This document shows, in pieces, positions 31,374-42,373 of a DNA stretch of 60,730 nt. The notes under the pieces are model-generated. The model saw only the letters and a program-made list of their open reading frames with translations. It was not told where the DNA came from and made no database searches. Source of the stretch: Entamoeba invadens IP1 (taxonomy: Eukaryota > Evosea > Mastigamoebida > Endamoebidae). The stretch is taken from the NCBI RefSeq assembly GCF_000330505.1, contig NW_004191777.1, forward strand, positions 655,558-716,287, in the 5' to 3' direction. Position 1 is the stretch's first letter. Every line of letters starts with the position of its first letter. Both the position numbers and the translations under genes were made by a program.

Positions 31374-32246
31374 ATGAGCAACGTGTTTGTCGATTTACGT
31401 TACATCCAAAAGGAGTCGGAAATGGTTCAAAAGAAGTTAGACGAACTCTCCAAATTAAAGACTGAAACACTTGAAATCCCAATTTTGCACGCTTCGGACA
31501 GTGTTGAAAAAAGTCTTCAAAACTTCAAGGAGGTATCAGACAATCGATTTGGTGTCATTCTCAAATTCAACCAACTGAAGGAGGAATTGAGTCGATTGCT
31601 CGAAAATTTCGAAAACCTCACCGACGACTTAAACAACGAGCAACTTGACCTTGTTCAGACAATTAACTCGCTAAAGCAAAAGTCACTCAGTGCAACAAGT
31701 GGAAAAGGTTTCACTCATCCACTTTTATCTTTTGATGACATTAAAAAGATTGAGGAATGGACAAACCTCAAAATGGCTCACGTTGTTTTTGACTCTTCCA
31801 CGGACTCCTTTTCAATGTGCGACTCAGTCTTTGCAAATAAAATTGAAAACAAAAAGAACCTTGTCTTTCTTATTCAGGACACAACAGGCTTTGTCTTTGG
31901 TGGGTTTGTTGGGAAAGAAATTGTTAAGAAAGAGTCGCAAACAATTGAAGATGAAAATTGCTTTGTCTTTGTCACAGAATCTCATGGACTCTTGAAGAGT
32001 CAAATGAAATTTAAAATAAAGGAAGAACACAAGGGAATAGCATTTTTATGGTATTTCTTGGACAACGACCAAGAAGGGTTATTTGGATTCGCCGATGATA
32101 TTATGATCTATAAAGATGGGATCAAAGAAAGTAGGTTCAACCTTTCATGCTTTGAGTACGGAGACAAAACAGAGGACTTACTCAAAATGAGGACGTCAAT
32201 TGACCCATTTGTACCACTACAACTTGTGGTGATACAATTGCTTTAA
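31374..32246 (+). CDS. TLDc-domain protein (copy 2)
   Basis: A 290-residue protein. Residues ~1-105 are coiled-coil-like; ~115-290 form the TLDc-like domain (IEEWTNLKMAHVVFDS, LVFLIQDTTGFVFGGFV, CFVFVTESHG, ADDIMIYKDGIKESRF). It is clearly related to the protein encoded at 20716-21822 but has a different, shorter N-terminus. The leader AAACTTGAAAAAGAA before the ATG closely resembles that of copy 1. The function is unknown; the family in other eukaryotes relates to V-ATPase and stress protection. Confidence 0.82.
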   Translation: MSNVFVDLRYIQKESEMVQKKLDELSKLKTETLEIPILHASDSVEKSLQNFKEVSDNRFGVILKFNQLKEELSRLLENFENLTDDLNNEQLDLVQTINSLKQKSLSATSGKGFTHPLLSFDDIKKIEEWTNLKMAHVVFDSSTDSFSMCDSVFANKIENKKNLVFLIQDTTGFVFGGFVGKEIVKKESQTIEDENCFVFVTESHGLLKSQMKFKIKEEHKGIAFLWYFLDNDQEGLFGFADDIMIYKDGIKESRFNLSCFEYGDKTEDLLKMRTSIDPFVPLQLVVIQLL

Positions 32247-32509
32247 TGTTTTTTTATAGTTTCAGTTTAATATTTTTACTATTTGTTTATTAGTGTTAGT
32301 ATTAGTTCTGTACTAGTTTATTTATAGTTTAAACATTTTTTTTGAAAAATAAACATGTTTATTGTAATAATAATTATTTTAATTAAAATAGAATAGTTTT
32401 TTTACCATTAAATAATAAAAAAATTAACAATCCTTTTTTTCACTTTTAGTAAATATATAATAAAAATAATTATAATTGTTTATTAGGAAAAAAAAAACTT
32501 GAAAATTTG

Positions 32510-33509
32510 ATGGCGTCGCAGCGTGAGAGTGAATCGAAGCTCGAGTATTATAGAAAGAGTTACGTATACGCGGAAGCAAACTACGAGTATATCAGTTCTG
32601 CATTTTCGTATGATGGGGAGGTTTTTGTGAGTTCTTGTGGGGACAACAAATACCGAGTGCACACCGTGTCAACCCCCAAGACACCTACCCTGATAGACTC
32701 GCCGATTTTAGGAACAGGGAAAGTTGCTTTTACACACAACCACAATACAATTGTATCATCCTTTAATACACGCGGACTTTTAAACTCGTTTGGACTCTTT
32801 GACTTATACACAAAGGAGTTTGTAAGACTGTTCCATGGGCACACCGATGAAATAACTTCCCTCGAACATAGTATATCAGCTGATATAGTGCTGACCGCTT
32901 CGGCTGATGGCCATGTTATGGTCTGGGATATCAGAACGAATAACGCCAATGTTGCGAACACGGTCTTCCAAACGATTCCCGTTGCCAACTTTAACGCAGA
33001 CGGAAGTGGAATAGTCGTTGTCGAAGGCCAAAATTTGGAGGCGTTTGACTTGAGAAAGTTTCCGTATAACCCTATTCAATTTTTACAACTCCAAAACAGT
33101 TACTACCCAAAGCTTAAGTGCTCACTCGACGGAAAAAGAGTGGCTGTTTCTGCAGTTAGTGGGAGTGTTTCAATAATCGACGCTTTCTTTGAGGGCAAGC
33201 CTGTTATAGTTTGTATATCTTCCTTTTCATTTACTTTGAAGGAAATCAATTACTCACAAATAGAACACATTTGAAACAAGACAAAAGGATGGTGCGCCAG
33301 AAATCGAGTTTTCCCCCGAAGGCAGTCGGATGTTGTATTCCAATGGGTTTGATGGGTCTGTCAACGTCTACAACTTCACCACTAATCTGACTTCACCACT
33401 CTCGCAAAGTAATCAAACGACTGTTCAGTCAATCAAGTGCAATTTGAGATACCCTCTCTTCGCCACTTCATGTTCCGTAGTGAATTGGTGGACGGTCCCT
33501 TTGATGTGA
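32510..33509 (+). CDS. WDR82/Swd2 WD40-repeat protein, one intron
   Basis: Spliced model: exons 32510-33208 and 33264-33509, giving 314 residues, the length of human WDR82 (313). The 55-nt intron (33209-33263) starts GTTTGT and ends AATAG. The second exon supplies the last WD repeat and the characteristic end ATSCSVVNWWTVP. Internal matches to the family include LFDLYTKEFVRLFHGH, VMVWDIRT and SIIDAFFEGKP. WDR82/Swd2 is a seven-bladed propeller shared by the Set1/COMPASS H3K4 methyltransferase and by Pol II termination (CPF/PNUTS) complexes. Either role could apply here. The two residues before the ATG are open but not ATG-initiated. Confidence 0.9.
33209..33263 (+). other. Intron in WDR82/Swd2 gene
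   Basis: 55 nt, GTTTGT donor and AATAG acceptor, phase 0. Without it the protein stops before the last propeller blade. Confidence 0.9.
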
Positions 33510-33634
33510 TGGATTGGTGAAACAGAATGATGTTTAATTGACTCTTAAAATTGAGATTATAATGTATTATTATCGATTGACCATCAACGAGTGTTGATGA
33601 AAAGGAATGTAATGGTAAAATATATTGAAACAGG

Positions 33635-35158
33635 TTATGACTTACTGCTTTCTTTGTCATAATTGTCATACCACCAGCTATTGAAGTGCTGTGTTTGGAC
33701 AAGTTCGCAGACATACTTGTTGTCCTTATACAAACTGATGAACCTCTCGAGGAAATCGTTGATGGTTTTTGGCTTGAAAGTGTCCATAGCCTTCTTAACC
33801 ATTTCAAGGGGCTCGTCAATGCAACTTGCCTTGACTAAAGCATGGATCTCTTCCACAAATTCGTCAATGACTCGGTCTTCAACACGAGACAACAAGACTT
33901 CGCGGTCTTCAAACGTCTTCCCTGATGCTACATTCCCCAGTTTTTCTTGCACTAATGAAGCAATTTTTAACACTAAAAGCTCGTACTTTGGTATTGTGAT
34001 CACTTTAGGGTTTGACTTCACCTTTTTGAACATGGGCTGCTTCTCTAAGTACACGACATCAGCAGTGGCCAACACGTACTTTTTGTTTGGTGGTAAACTC
34101 CCCAATATAGCGGGCATTGGCGATTCTAAGAAGTCGGAGAGTTGTGGGGGGACAATTGGGATGAATAACCCTTGCCAACTGAACGGGTCCAACATCGCCA
34201 ACAGTGCAAAACACGCAATAGAAAGTTGGTGTTCGGAAGGGGAGATACACACACAACCAATCCCACTCATCACCGCATTGATCATTTGAAGGAAAGCGAC
34301 GGGATTGACTGTCGTTAAAAGTCGCGGATAACAAAATCGTCGAATTGATTTGAGTTGCGACGAGAAATTGAACTTCACGGAGTGGAAGCTGAAGTTCTTC
34401 TTGAGCATATCGTCCGCCGCTAGTAACGGCGAAGCAGACATCGGCGACGGCGAGCGCGAGAACTGCGAAACTTCGCCGATAAATTCTCGTTCTTGGTCTC
34501 GCAACTGTTCATTGAATTGGTCAATCACATTCTTCACGCGTTCAATCGCTTCTTTTTGACTTGTTTTATATACAAAGCTCTTCTCTATGGGCATCGTCTT
34601 CAGGTAGAACATCTCAAGCCACTTTGTTTTGTACTCAAAATCTGCTTGGAGTAATTGATTCAGTATTCTCGCTGACGTCGTCATAATTGGCGCGGAAGTT
34701 GCCAAACAGTAGACTCGACGGGTGAGCACTGTAGAAGTCGTCATAGTGTATAACTTGCGAATTTCGGATTCTTGAATGATGTCAGACGGGAACGGGACGA
34801 CTTCGACGTGTGGAAGGCATGTACAAAAGAGTGAGTGTGTGTTGGTGTGGAGTAACTGAAAATATGGCGATTCTTTTCGCATCAAATTCGCGTTGGTTAT
34901 CGCCTCAGTTTTGCACTCAAATGGGATGATGAACTCGACTAACTATACATTAATGTATATTCCCAAGTAAGTATGAAGTGAGGTATAAGAACAAACATGA
35001 GAAGGGAGATTCGCGTTGTCTGGATATTTATAAAGTAACTCCGGCTTTACGGTCTTGTTTTTTGATACAATTGTTGTGGGCGGGATACCCCATATAGAGA
35101 AAGAATGAATTTTGATCCGTGAGTTTTTGAGTGCATGGTCCACAGACGCTGTGTCCAT
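33635..35158 (-). CDS. DENN-domain protein (probable RabGEF), one intron
   Basis: Spliced model: exon 1 at 34997-35158 and exon 2 at 33635-34942, total 489 residues. The 54-nt intron (34943-34996) starts GTTTGT and ends TATAG, phase 0. Exon 1 supplies the start of the uDENN lobe (IHSFSIWGIPP ... PELLYKYPDNANLPSH). Exon 2 gives the rest of uDENN, the central DENN (LSIACFALLAMLDPFSWQGLFIPIVPPQLSDFLESP) and a dDENN-like end (TINDFLERFISL). DENN proteins exchange GDP for GTP on Rab GTPases, here probably in endocytic traffic. No other domains are attached. Confidence 0.88.
34943..34996 (-). other. Intron in DENN-domain gene
   Basis: 54 nt on the minus strand, GTTTGT donor and TATAG acceptor, phase 0. 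It links the uDENN exon to the main exon. Confidence 0.85.
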
Positions 35159-35967
35159 TGGTATGTTTTTTAGTTAGTCTTGCTAATTCCGAACTAGTTT
35201 TTTTAAAAAGTGTTTATTTACACTCCTTTTGTTATTAGCTTGTTATGTATAGCAAATATAAAACACAATAGTTGACAAGAATACATAACAACTGAATAAC
35301 AAAAGCGAGTTTTTTCATATTATTTAATTGAAATTAAGTAATAAGTTCTATTGCTTTTAGGTACAAAAACGACCAAATGAAACCATACGTATCATGATTA
35401 TTTTTCGTTCGTAAAAGTATTAAAAACCATAACAAGAAATTTGCATATGTAGTAGCATTGATTAAATGAAACTGTAATAAAAAGACTGAATTGATAATTA
35501 TATGCCGATTATACACAAAAATTCAGTGACTTCTGAGTAAAACTAATAAGGTAGAGTTCTAGTTGATTTGGGCATAATAACCCGATTTTTGTCATATACC
35601 AGACTCTGACAAGAAACGAACTATTTATTATTTCGAATCATGTTCGATTGCAAATAATAGCTCTATAAATATAATTTTTCAAATACCCAACATCTTTTTT
35701 GTTCCTTGGTTTACTTTGTTTTGGCCCTTATTATTATCTTATAATTGGCATTATTTATCGTTGTTTTCGGGATATTTTCCCAAATTAATCACATTAAAAA
35801 TACTTGTAGATTTTTTTTATTCTCCAAAAAATATCCAATACAAATGTTATAAACAGTTGTTTATTTTATTATTAATTATAGTACAGTTGTTTTCATTGAG
35901 AAGAAATCCGCTACTAATTCAAGAAACACTTTTGGACTCCCTTTATAAACGAAACTAGTTTTTCCAT
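35159..35967. other. Divergent intergenic region
   Basis: Between the DENN gene (minus) and the two-TM gene (plus). AT-rich. I see no coding frame of real character and no RNA gene. Confidence 0.5.
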
Positions 35968-36366
35968 ATGACATCACGCATGCAATACGAGAAATTGCCA
36001 CCGGAGCCATCGAGCGAAGCCCCAAAGGAACTTCCAAATCAGTCTGATGCAAGTCCACTTGCCCCACCCCCACAGAGCCAAGAACCACAACCACAAGTTT
36101 TTCTTCCTCCATTAGTTCAAAAGCCAGTAGTTTTTTATGCTGCCGATGAGGAGTATGAGACAAAGCCTGACAATACTTTTCAGTCTCCATCCTTTGTCTT
36201 GTTTGCTGTCGGCTTTTTTATCCCATGTGTGTGGTTCTACCTCATTTACAAGTATCACAACTCTCCACTTAAGAATGACAAAAGATGGGTCTTTTGGTCG
36301 ATCATTGCCCTTGTTGTTGTCTTTGTGTTTTATTGCATACTTACCACTATTATAGTGTTGGCATAA
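35968..36366 (+). CDS. Small proline-rich protein with two membrane helices
   Basis: A 132-residue protein. The first ~65 residues are rich in Pro, Gln and Ser, ending PQPQVFLPPLVQKP, and should be cytosolic and disordered. Two hydrophobic helices follow at about 74-93 (FVLFAVGFFIPCVWFYLIY) and 105-130. They are separated by a short basic loop (NSPLKNDKRW), and the protein ends right after the second helix. There is no signal peptide. Small proline-rich two-TM proteins of this shape occur in many protists. The Pro-rich tail could bind WW or SH3 domains. I do not recognise a named family. Confidence 0.75.
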   Translation: MTSRMQYEKLPPEPSSEAPKELPNQSDASPLAPPPQSQEPQPQVFLPPLVQKPVVFYAADEEYETKPDNTFQSPSFVLFAVGFFIPCVWFYLIYKYHNSPLKNDKRWVFWSIIALVVVFVFYCILTTIIVLA

Positions 36367-36482
36367 TTTACTTATTTTTTCTAATTTTATTGTCTTCTCC
36401 AACGACTTGCAACAAGCGATAATTACTTGCCACTTTGATCTACAAATCTGAGAAAAACAGAAACTTACGAATCAAAACCGAA

Positions 36483-38627
36483 TTATTCAACAGGCTCATA
36501 AGGCACTTTCTCCTTCTTTTTGGTGAGATAAATGGCGACAATAACAATAAGGGCAAGAATAATGGCAATCACAACGACACATGAAAGGAAGATCAACGCA
36601 ATAGCCCAGTCCTCCAGTCCAGAATCTTCGGAAGAAACGGAACTCGACTGCTCTTTGTCACACGCGTCTTTCACACAAACAGAGTTGAACATATCAAACT
36701 TGTACCCCACGTCACAGTACGCAGCTCTGCACGTCTGAGACCATTTCCCATCATCTCCACAGATATAGCCACCATGTGCATGTTCTATAGTTATAACAGA
36801 GTCACAGTCTTTTGAATACTTTGTGAGTAACTTATTGTTTGGATTACACTGAGTCTGATACTTCTCATAAATTGTCCGAGCAGCATCAACAAACTCTGGC
36901 AATTTGTCTTCAGAGTATTTATAAATATGAATTCTCTCGTCGACCGGAGACAACGTGAATTCGCGCGGAATCACCTCTTCGTTGTAGTGCAAATTAAACT
37001 TGAAATATTCATAGAAGCTTGTTCTCATAAAACCGCCATATGTCGCCAATTCATCTCCTTCTTGTAAACCCATCTCGTCCATGCCAATGACCGCAGTTGG
37101 CGATTGTCCACAATCAAATGCACTGACATCGCCTTCGGGGTCACCTTCATATCCAACATTAATAGCGCTCCCTCTCTCAAACATTCCTTTCGTCAACAAC
37201 GCACATGCGGAGTAACAGTACCCATCACTGAATAACATGACTTGATCCGGATTTCTTGGGTTTTTAACAAAACGAGCGGCCAACATATTTTCAGGAACAA
37301 GCAAAGAGACTTGAGACCGGATATGTGAATATCCTTGATACCAATTTACCACTGGTTCGGTGTACCAATCCCCAATCGTATCATTTGAATCAATGTCATA
37401 CCGAATTTTGCACGTCTCTGGATCGTACATTCCAGCACCATACTCATGCTTCACACAAAACTCGGCGCCTGGTGATATTCTGACGGAGCCAATCAAGTTG
37501 GTGTCTTCAAAAGGGGCAAGAAGGTTCTCAATGTTCGACTCAAGATCCCCATACCCTCCACCATTCATCGGAAGAATCATCGCAATGGGTCCATTGTTAT
37601 TGTCTATCTGTGCAATACAACTATTAAAAGTGGCATAGAAATTGTCGACTTGGCTTTGTGGGTAGAACGTTTTCAATACAATCACGTTGATAGTCGTTTT
37701 GTCCTGTTCTGTGTATGTCTTACACGCCAAGTTTCCATCAGCAGACTCGAAGTCAAATGCCTTGTCGTCGCGCTTCAATTTGCCAAAGATGTCCGAGACC
37801 ATAATTGGTTCCACAGTTTTGCCTTGTTCTTTTTCTCTCACGATATTTTGTGCGGCTTTAGAAAGGGAAGACACAGGGGCGTACAGCATTTGGTAATTGA
37901 CATTGGCGGTATTTCCATTAGAAAAGACGATTTTGATTGGGGTTTTCAAGTAGTCGATGTCCAACGGAGTTGATGACAATTTTTTGAATTGTAAAGTCTC
38001 CATTGCGTATGTGAATCTTCCAAAACTGGACTTAAGGAATGTGTAACTCTCTGCAAAGTTTCTGATGTAAGCGAGTGGGTCCAAATCGTTAATAGAAGTG
38101 ATTGGCACGTTTTCATTGGCAATGATTTCGTCTGGAATTACACCACCGTACGGTTTGATTTGTGTGCTTGGGAACAACACAACAGACTTTCCTTCATTGA
38201 TGATGTCAAAATAGAATGGAAGTGTTGCATAAAAGTTGTCGAAGTAATATGTGTTATTTTTGTCAGAGGTAAGTCTGAATGACAAGTGTAAGTCGTGCGT
38301 CGCAGCAAAGACGTTTTGGATATTTTGATAGAACGTGTAAACGGGTTGCTCCGATGTATCGATTTTTTTTAACATGGCATCAATGTCAACTTTTTGATAG
38401 TAATTTGGGTGACCTTCAATCTCTGGTGGAGCATGAAGAATATCTTTGTAGACGTATGTTTCAAATATCGCAGTTATATCCGCAAGCATTCGAGTTGCTT
38501 TGTCTGCGTCTATAATAACACTATCAATGCATGAAAACGCTGCTTCTACATCGTAAAAGGTATTAACCTTTAAAGACTCACAGTCAATGGAAAGTACATT
38601 GAGGATTACAAGCCAAAGGACAAGCAT
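36483..38627 (-). CDS. Membrane-anchored S41-family serine protease
   Basis: A 714-residue type I membrane protein. It has a signal peptide (~1-17), an ectodomain, a transmembrane helix at about 675-700, and a short basic cytosolic tail ending YEPVE. The ectodomain has S41/CPAF-like features. A D-x-H motif (DLHLSF, His114) lies in the N-terminal part. The catalytic-type Ser473 is in DGYCYSACALL, with GGGYGDLE upstream for the strand before it. A Cys-rich module with about 8 Cys lies just outside the membrane (~600-665). S41 proteases of this type are expanded in Entamoeba; the natural substrate is unknown. The tail YEPV could act as a Yxx-hydrophobic endocytic signal. Confidence 0.85.
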   Translation of the reverse strand: MLVLWLVILNVLSIDCESLKVNTFYDVEAAFSCIDSVIIDADKATRMLADITAIFETYVYKDILHAPPEIEGHPNYYQKVDIDAMLKKIDTSEQPVYTFYQNIQNVFAATHDLHLSFRLTSDKNNTYYFDNFYATLPFYFDIINEGKSVVLFPSTQIKPYGGVIPDEIIANENVPITSINDLDPLAYIRNFAESYTFLKSSFGRFTYAMETLQFKKLSSTPLDIDYLKTPIKIVFSNGNTANVNYQMLYAPVSSLSKAAQNIVREKEQGKTVEPIMVSDIFGKLKRDDKAFDFESADGNLACKTYTEQDKTTINVIVLKTFYPQSQVDNFYATFNSCIAQIDNNNGPIAMILPMNGGGYGDLESNIENLLAPFEDTNLIGSVRISPGAEFCVKHEYGAGMYDPETCKIRYDIDSNDTIGDWYTEPVVNWYQGYSHIRSQVSLLVPENMLAARFVKNPRNPDQVMLFSDGYCYSACALLTKGMFERGSAINVGYEGDPEGDVSAFDCGQSPTAVIGMDEMGLQEGDELATYGGFMRTSFYEYFKFNLHYNEEVIPREFTLSPVDERIHIYKYSEDKLPEFVDAARTIYEKYQTQCNPNNKLLTKYSKDCDSVITIEHAHGGYICGDDGKWSQTCRAAYCDVGYKFDMFNSVCVKDACDKEQSSSVSSEDSGLEDWAIALIFLSCVVVIAIILALIVIVAIYLTKKKEKVPYEPVE

Positions 38628-39621
38628 TAGTTCTTTTTTAGTTTAATGTGTTTTTGAATTGATTTTGACAAGGTGATTTTTCTTTTCACTTTGAAAATTA
38701 GAGTGCGATGGAAATACAATCCATTACTACAATAACTTTTATTAAAAAGTTAAAATTATTATTTTTGTATTCTTTGGGTAGATTTTATTATAGATTTAAC
38801 CTCGAAATATAAAACTAGTTAATATATAGAATTTAAATAAAATAATGGAATGGTTTCTATAGTAAAATATTCTATTTTAAATTAAATTTTTTATTAATAA
38901 CATAATTGAAATAACAATTGTTAAATAATGTTTTAGAAATATTTAATTAAAAATAATTAATTTTGGGTTGACTTGAAAAAAAAAACTTTTGTCTTGAAAA
39001 TAAATGAAGTTATTATTTGTTCTTCATTATTATTTATTTAACTATAAACAAATTCAAATATATACCATATTAATATTTTACTTATATATATATAAATTAT
39101 TATAAATATAAATATATATTATAATAAAAATTATGATAAGAAAGTCTATTCCATGTTTTGTTTTTGAAACAAATCACATTTTTCCAGAACTCATTAAAAC
39201 CCCATGATTTCAAGTTTTCGTGTACCAAATAAGGAACCATTGTAAAACCAGTAAAAGAACCAGAATTATAGTAAAACACAACCCCAACTTTTTGGAGCAA
39301 AACGTGAAACTCAAGGCGGGTTGTGTCTTTCTGACTTTCCCAATCTCGGCCTCATCACATCAAGACGTCCTTCGATCAACGAATATCTAGTCAGCTGATG
39401 TCTTCGTGCGCTTAGCAGTTTTATTCATCATTTTTATTTTTTGTGCTTCAAAAATAGCAACATACCAGCAAGACGAATTTCTCTTTTTTGAAAAAGTCGG
39501 CAATTTTTTGTCTACTTTTTGCTGCAGAAAAACGGGATAACACCGAAAAGATATAACAATAATAAAAAAACCTCATAACGCAAACAAAGAAAAAATATAG
39601 CTTCAAAACTATAAAAATCAG
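38628..39621. other. Divergent intergenic region with a GC-richer island
   Basis: Mostly very AT-rich. Bases ~39300-39420 are clearly richer in G/C than the surroundings but have no sustained frame on either strand and no tRNA fold. This could be a gene relic, a promoter or an RNA. The minus-strand frame 39100-39300 looks spurious. Confidence 0.45.
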
Positions 39622-40708
39622 ATGTCAGTGGTGAGCACCGCTCTCCAATTTTCTCTTGTCGCAAAAATCCTCCAAAAGGTTTGTTCGATGCTGAACGAAC
39701 CGTATACTCTTATTGTACTCCTTTCACTGCAGTCATCAAACCAGTTCAAAACGGAAAAGTCGATCTCCGAGGAGTTAAGTATGCCACTCTCGAAGGTCAG
39801 CACATCGCTGCAAGTCCTCAAAGAGGAGCGGTTAATAGAGTCTGTCACGATGACTGACCGCGTCGGCGAGAAAAAGAAGATCATCTCAGCGTATTACATC
39901 AACTACCAATCCGCCATCGAAAACATCGTTTTCAAGTACTCAAAAATAATGAACGAACTCAACGAGTCGCGAAAGGTGGAGGAGGCGATGTACATCTGTA
40001 AGTTTGTTCTTATATCTTTGACTTAATACTATTAGATCTAATAGAAACACGTGGAAAGAGACTAACAAAGACAGAAAATGCAATAAAAAGTACACCCAAG
40101 AAGAGGCTATAGAGTATATGGATTACGCGACAGGGAGATTGGTGTGTGTGGAGTGCGCTTTGCCCTTGGATAACGATGTTGAAGATTGTTCGAGTCAAGC
40201 TAACGCGAAGCTGAAGAACGTCACGGAACAATTCAAAGAAGTCCGAGAGCTTTTGGATCGATTAAAGGATGAGTACCATAGTGTAGAAGACTATCCACAC
40301 TACACATTGCCTCATCAAGCCGATCAACAGAACGCTCAAGGACATGGTAAAAAGAAGCAACTCATTGCAAGACATCAGAATTATCAAAGCGGGATCATCT
40401 CGGGGTTTACAACAAGAATCCTCGATGGTCCAATGCCTTGGGAAGATGACGAAGAGGAAGTTGTATTTGATACCGTCCGCTCATCTGTTAAACTTGGCGA
40501 TGACGACCGCGTCGACATTTTTGGTAATGTCGTCTTTTTGCAGAACGAATTTATGAAACCGGACGAATCATTCAACAGAACTGAAACATCGATTGTCCCG
40601 GGCTCTCTCCACAACTCACCTTCCATCCCCATGTCCTTCAAGATGACAAAGAAGAGCAAAAAACAGAACTGCTCCAGATCTGTTTCTGCTGTTCCTTCTC
40701 AGTTTTGA
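39622..40708 (+). CDS. TFIIE alpha subunit, copy 1 (one intron)
   Basis: Spliced model: exons 39622-40001 and 40075-40708, giving 337 residues. The 73-nt intron (40002-40074) starts GTTTGT and ends ACAG. Joining restores the zinc ribbon with Cys126-x2-Cys129 and Cys151-x2-Cys154; without splicing the first pair is lost. Residues ~8-110 are the TFIIE winged helix (LVAKILQKVCSMLN, EELSMPLSKVSTSLQVLKEERLIES). The C-terminal part keeps a motif shared with copy 2 (RILDGPMPWEDDE and FMKPDESF). TFIIE recruits and regulates TFIIH at the Pol II preinitiation complex. A paralogue lies 2.4 kb downstream on the opposite strand. Confidence 0.9.
40002..40074 (+). other. Intron in TFIIE alpha copy 1
   Basis: 73 nt, GTTTGT donor and ACAG acceptor, phase 2. 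It falls inside the zinc-ribbon codons; the paralogue at 43062-44081 has no intron at this point. Confidence 0.85.
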
Positions 40709-40957
40709 TTGATATGAATTTGTACTTTCTTGGTTGTCTGTTATTTCTGTCTTTTTTATTGTTTTACAAATTTCATTGGCTAAGCGACTGTGTTGAGGAA
40801 ATACCAATAGTCTCTTTGTTGGTATTTATCAACCCAATGAGAAGAGTTGATTGGTATAATGGAGTTCAAGACACTTAAATAGTAACGGTTATAGTATATT
40901 TGTTAATAGGAACTAAAGATGAAGTAAAGAGAAAGCAAATTTATTTAGGTGAGTTTG

Positions 40958-42373
40958 TCATTGTTTGATGTAAAGAACTGCAAAAGGTGGGAGCTCGCAC
41001 AGTTTGTTTGTGATCTTCTTTCCAGAGACCAAATCAGTACCAAGGGAACAATCTGTCTTGAAACTAAAATTGTTGGTATTGATCAAGACTTGGATCTTAT
41101 TGTTACCAGACACTTTATTCAGCTTATAAAGTGTTCCAGAGATGTCTTGGCTTTGTCGACTTCCTTTGTATAATGCTGGATTCGCTGCACGGAGTTTCAT
41201 AAGTTTGGCGACATAGTCGTGTAAGTCCTGTTCATCTTTATTGAACCCTGTGATGTGACCATCTGTACGCGCCATGTTATCATCGTAAGCGCCATTACAA
41301 TCCCCACTCTTTGTGTAACAACCAACTAAGTCTCCAACTTCGTCACCGTAGTAGATTGTAATTGGTCCCGAATACGAAGCTAATACACCAAATATGGCTT
41401 TATGGCGGAGCCAATATTCAGTACTTTGTCGTGTGATACCAAACTTGCGACGAATCAAATTGCCAAATCGCCAGACGTCATGGTTACTAATGAATAAATT
41501 GGGATGGAAATCTGAAGGGTAATTCATTTTGTAGATGTCAGCTAGACGCCCCGCAGACTGTGTGCTTGCTCCCGTCTCCGACATCGCGAAAGTCTCGACA
41601 AGTGCATATCGGGAGGGGAAATCAAAACAACTCAAAAGACCCTTCCCACTCGTTCCGGTATATCCATACTTCACTATATTCGCAGCATTGTCCCAGATCT
41701 CTCCTACCATATACCCTAAGATCCCAAATTTCTTCCCAGCCTTCTTTCGCGCGTTGCAAGTGTCTTCGACGACTTTCCTTATTTGAACCCAGTAATTACT
41801 GTTCTGGTTCTTTGTCGATACTTGATAGGCTTGGTCGAGTCTCCACCCATCTATTTCATACTTCTCTATCCAAAACTTGGCAACTTCTTGATAGAACTCG
41901 AGAGAACCCGGGTAACTCACGGGATTACTTCCACCTTGGGGAAGTTTTCCTGAAGGAGATTTAGCGACGGCACCGTCTTTATGATGGCCAAAAACACCAT
42001 CTAAAATGACATAAAGACCATTGGAGTGTGCCGTAGTGACAAGTTCTTGAAAGTCAGAAATGGTACCAAACTTTGGATCAATGTTGAAGTAATCATAACA
42101 AAAATACCCGGTAGAGTCTAGAAGACTGTTTCCATTCGAATTAAAGATTGGAGTCATCCATAACGTGTTCATGCCTAGAGATTTGATATAAGGAATTGCC
42201 TTGATAATCCCACGCAAATCCCCTTTGTGTGCCGACGGACCATACCCGATACCATATCCCGTCTTCGGGTCTCCATTTTGAAAAGACGAAACCATCACTT
42301 GGTATATCCGCAAATTGTCAAACTGAGTATAATCGACTGCGGACGCAACACAGATGAGAAACACAAATAACAT
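40958..42373 (-). CDS. Secreted alpha-amylase (GH13)
   Basis: A 471-residue glycoside hydrolase family 13 enzyme with a short signal peptide (~1-12). The four conserved GH13 regions are visible: ILDGVFGHH, GWRLD with nucleophile Asp180, MVGEIWD with acid/base Glu225, and SNHDV with transition-state stabiliser Asp299. The TIM-barrel start (YQVMVSSFQNGD) and a C-terminal beta domain are present. There is no membrane anchor. It should cut alpha-1,4-glucans such as starch or glycogen outside the cell or in food vacuoles. It sits between the two TFIIE-alpha genes, on the same strand as copy 2. Confidence 0.92.
   Translation of the reverse strand: MLFVFLICVASAVDYTQFDNLRIYQVMVSSFQNGDPKTGYGIGYGPSAHKGDLRGIIKAIPYIKSLGMNTLWMTPIFNSNGNSLLDSTGYFCYDYFNIDPKFGTISDFQELVTTAHSNGLYVILDGVFGHHKDGAVAKSPSGKLPQGGSNPVSYPGSLEFYQEVAKFWIEKYEIDGWRLDQAYQVSTKNQNSNYWVQIRKVVEDTCNARKKAGKKFGILGYMVGEIWDNAANIVKYGYTGTSGKGLLSCFDFPSRYALVETFAMSETGASTQSAGRLADIYKMNYPSDFHPNLFISNHDVWRFGNLIRRKFGITRQSTEYWLRHKAIFGVLASYSGPITIYYGDEVGDLVGCYTKSGDCNGAYDDNMARTDGHITGFNKDEQDLHDYVAKLMKLRAANPALYKGSRQSQDISGTLYKLNKVSGNNKIQVLINTNNFSFKTDCSLGTDLVSGKKITNKLCELPPFAVLYIKQ

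Noticed and set aside
39100..39300. 66-residue minus-strand ORF with a protein-like start
   Set aside because: Begins at the edge of a GC-richer island, runs into an A/T-rich tail and has no recognisable domain or upstream exon with a GTTTGT intron.
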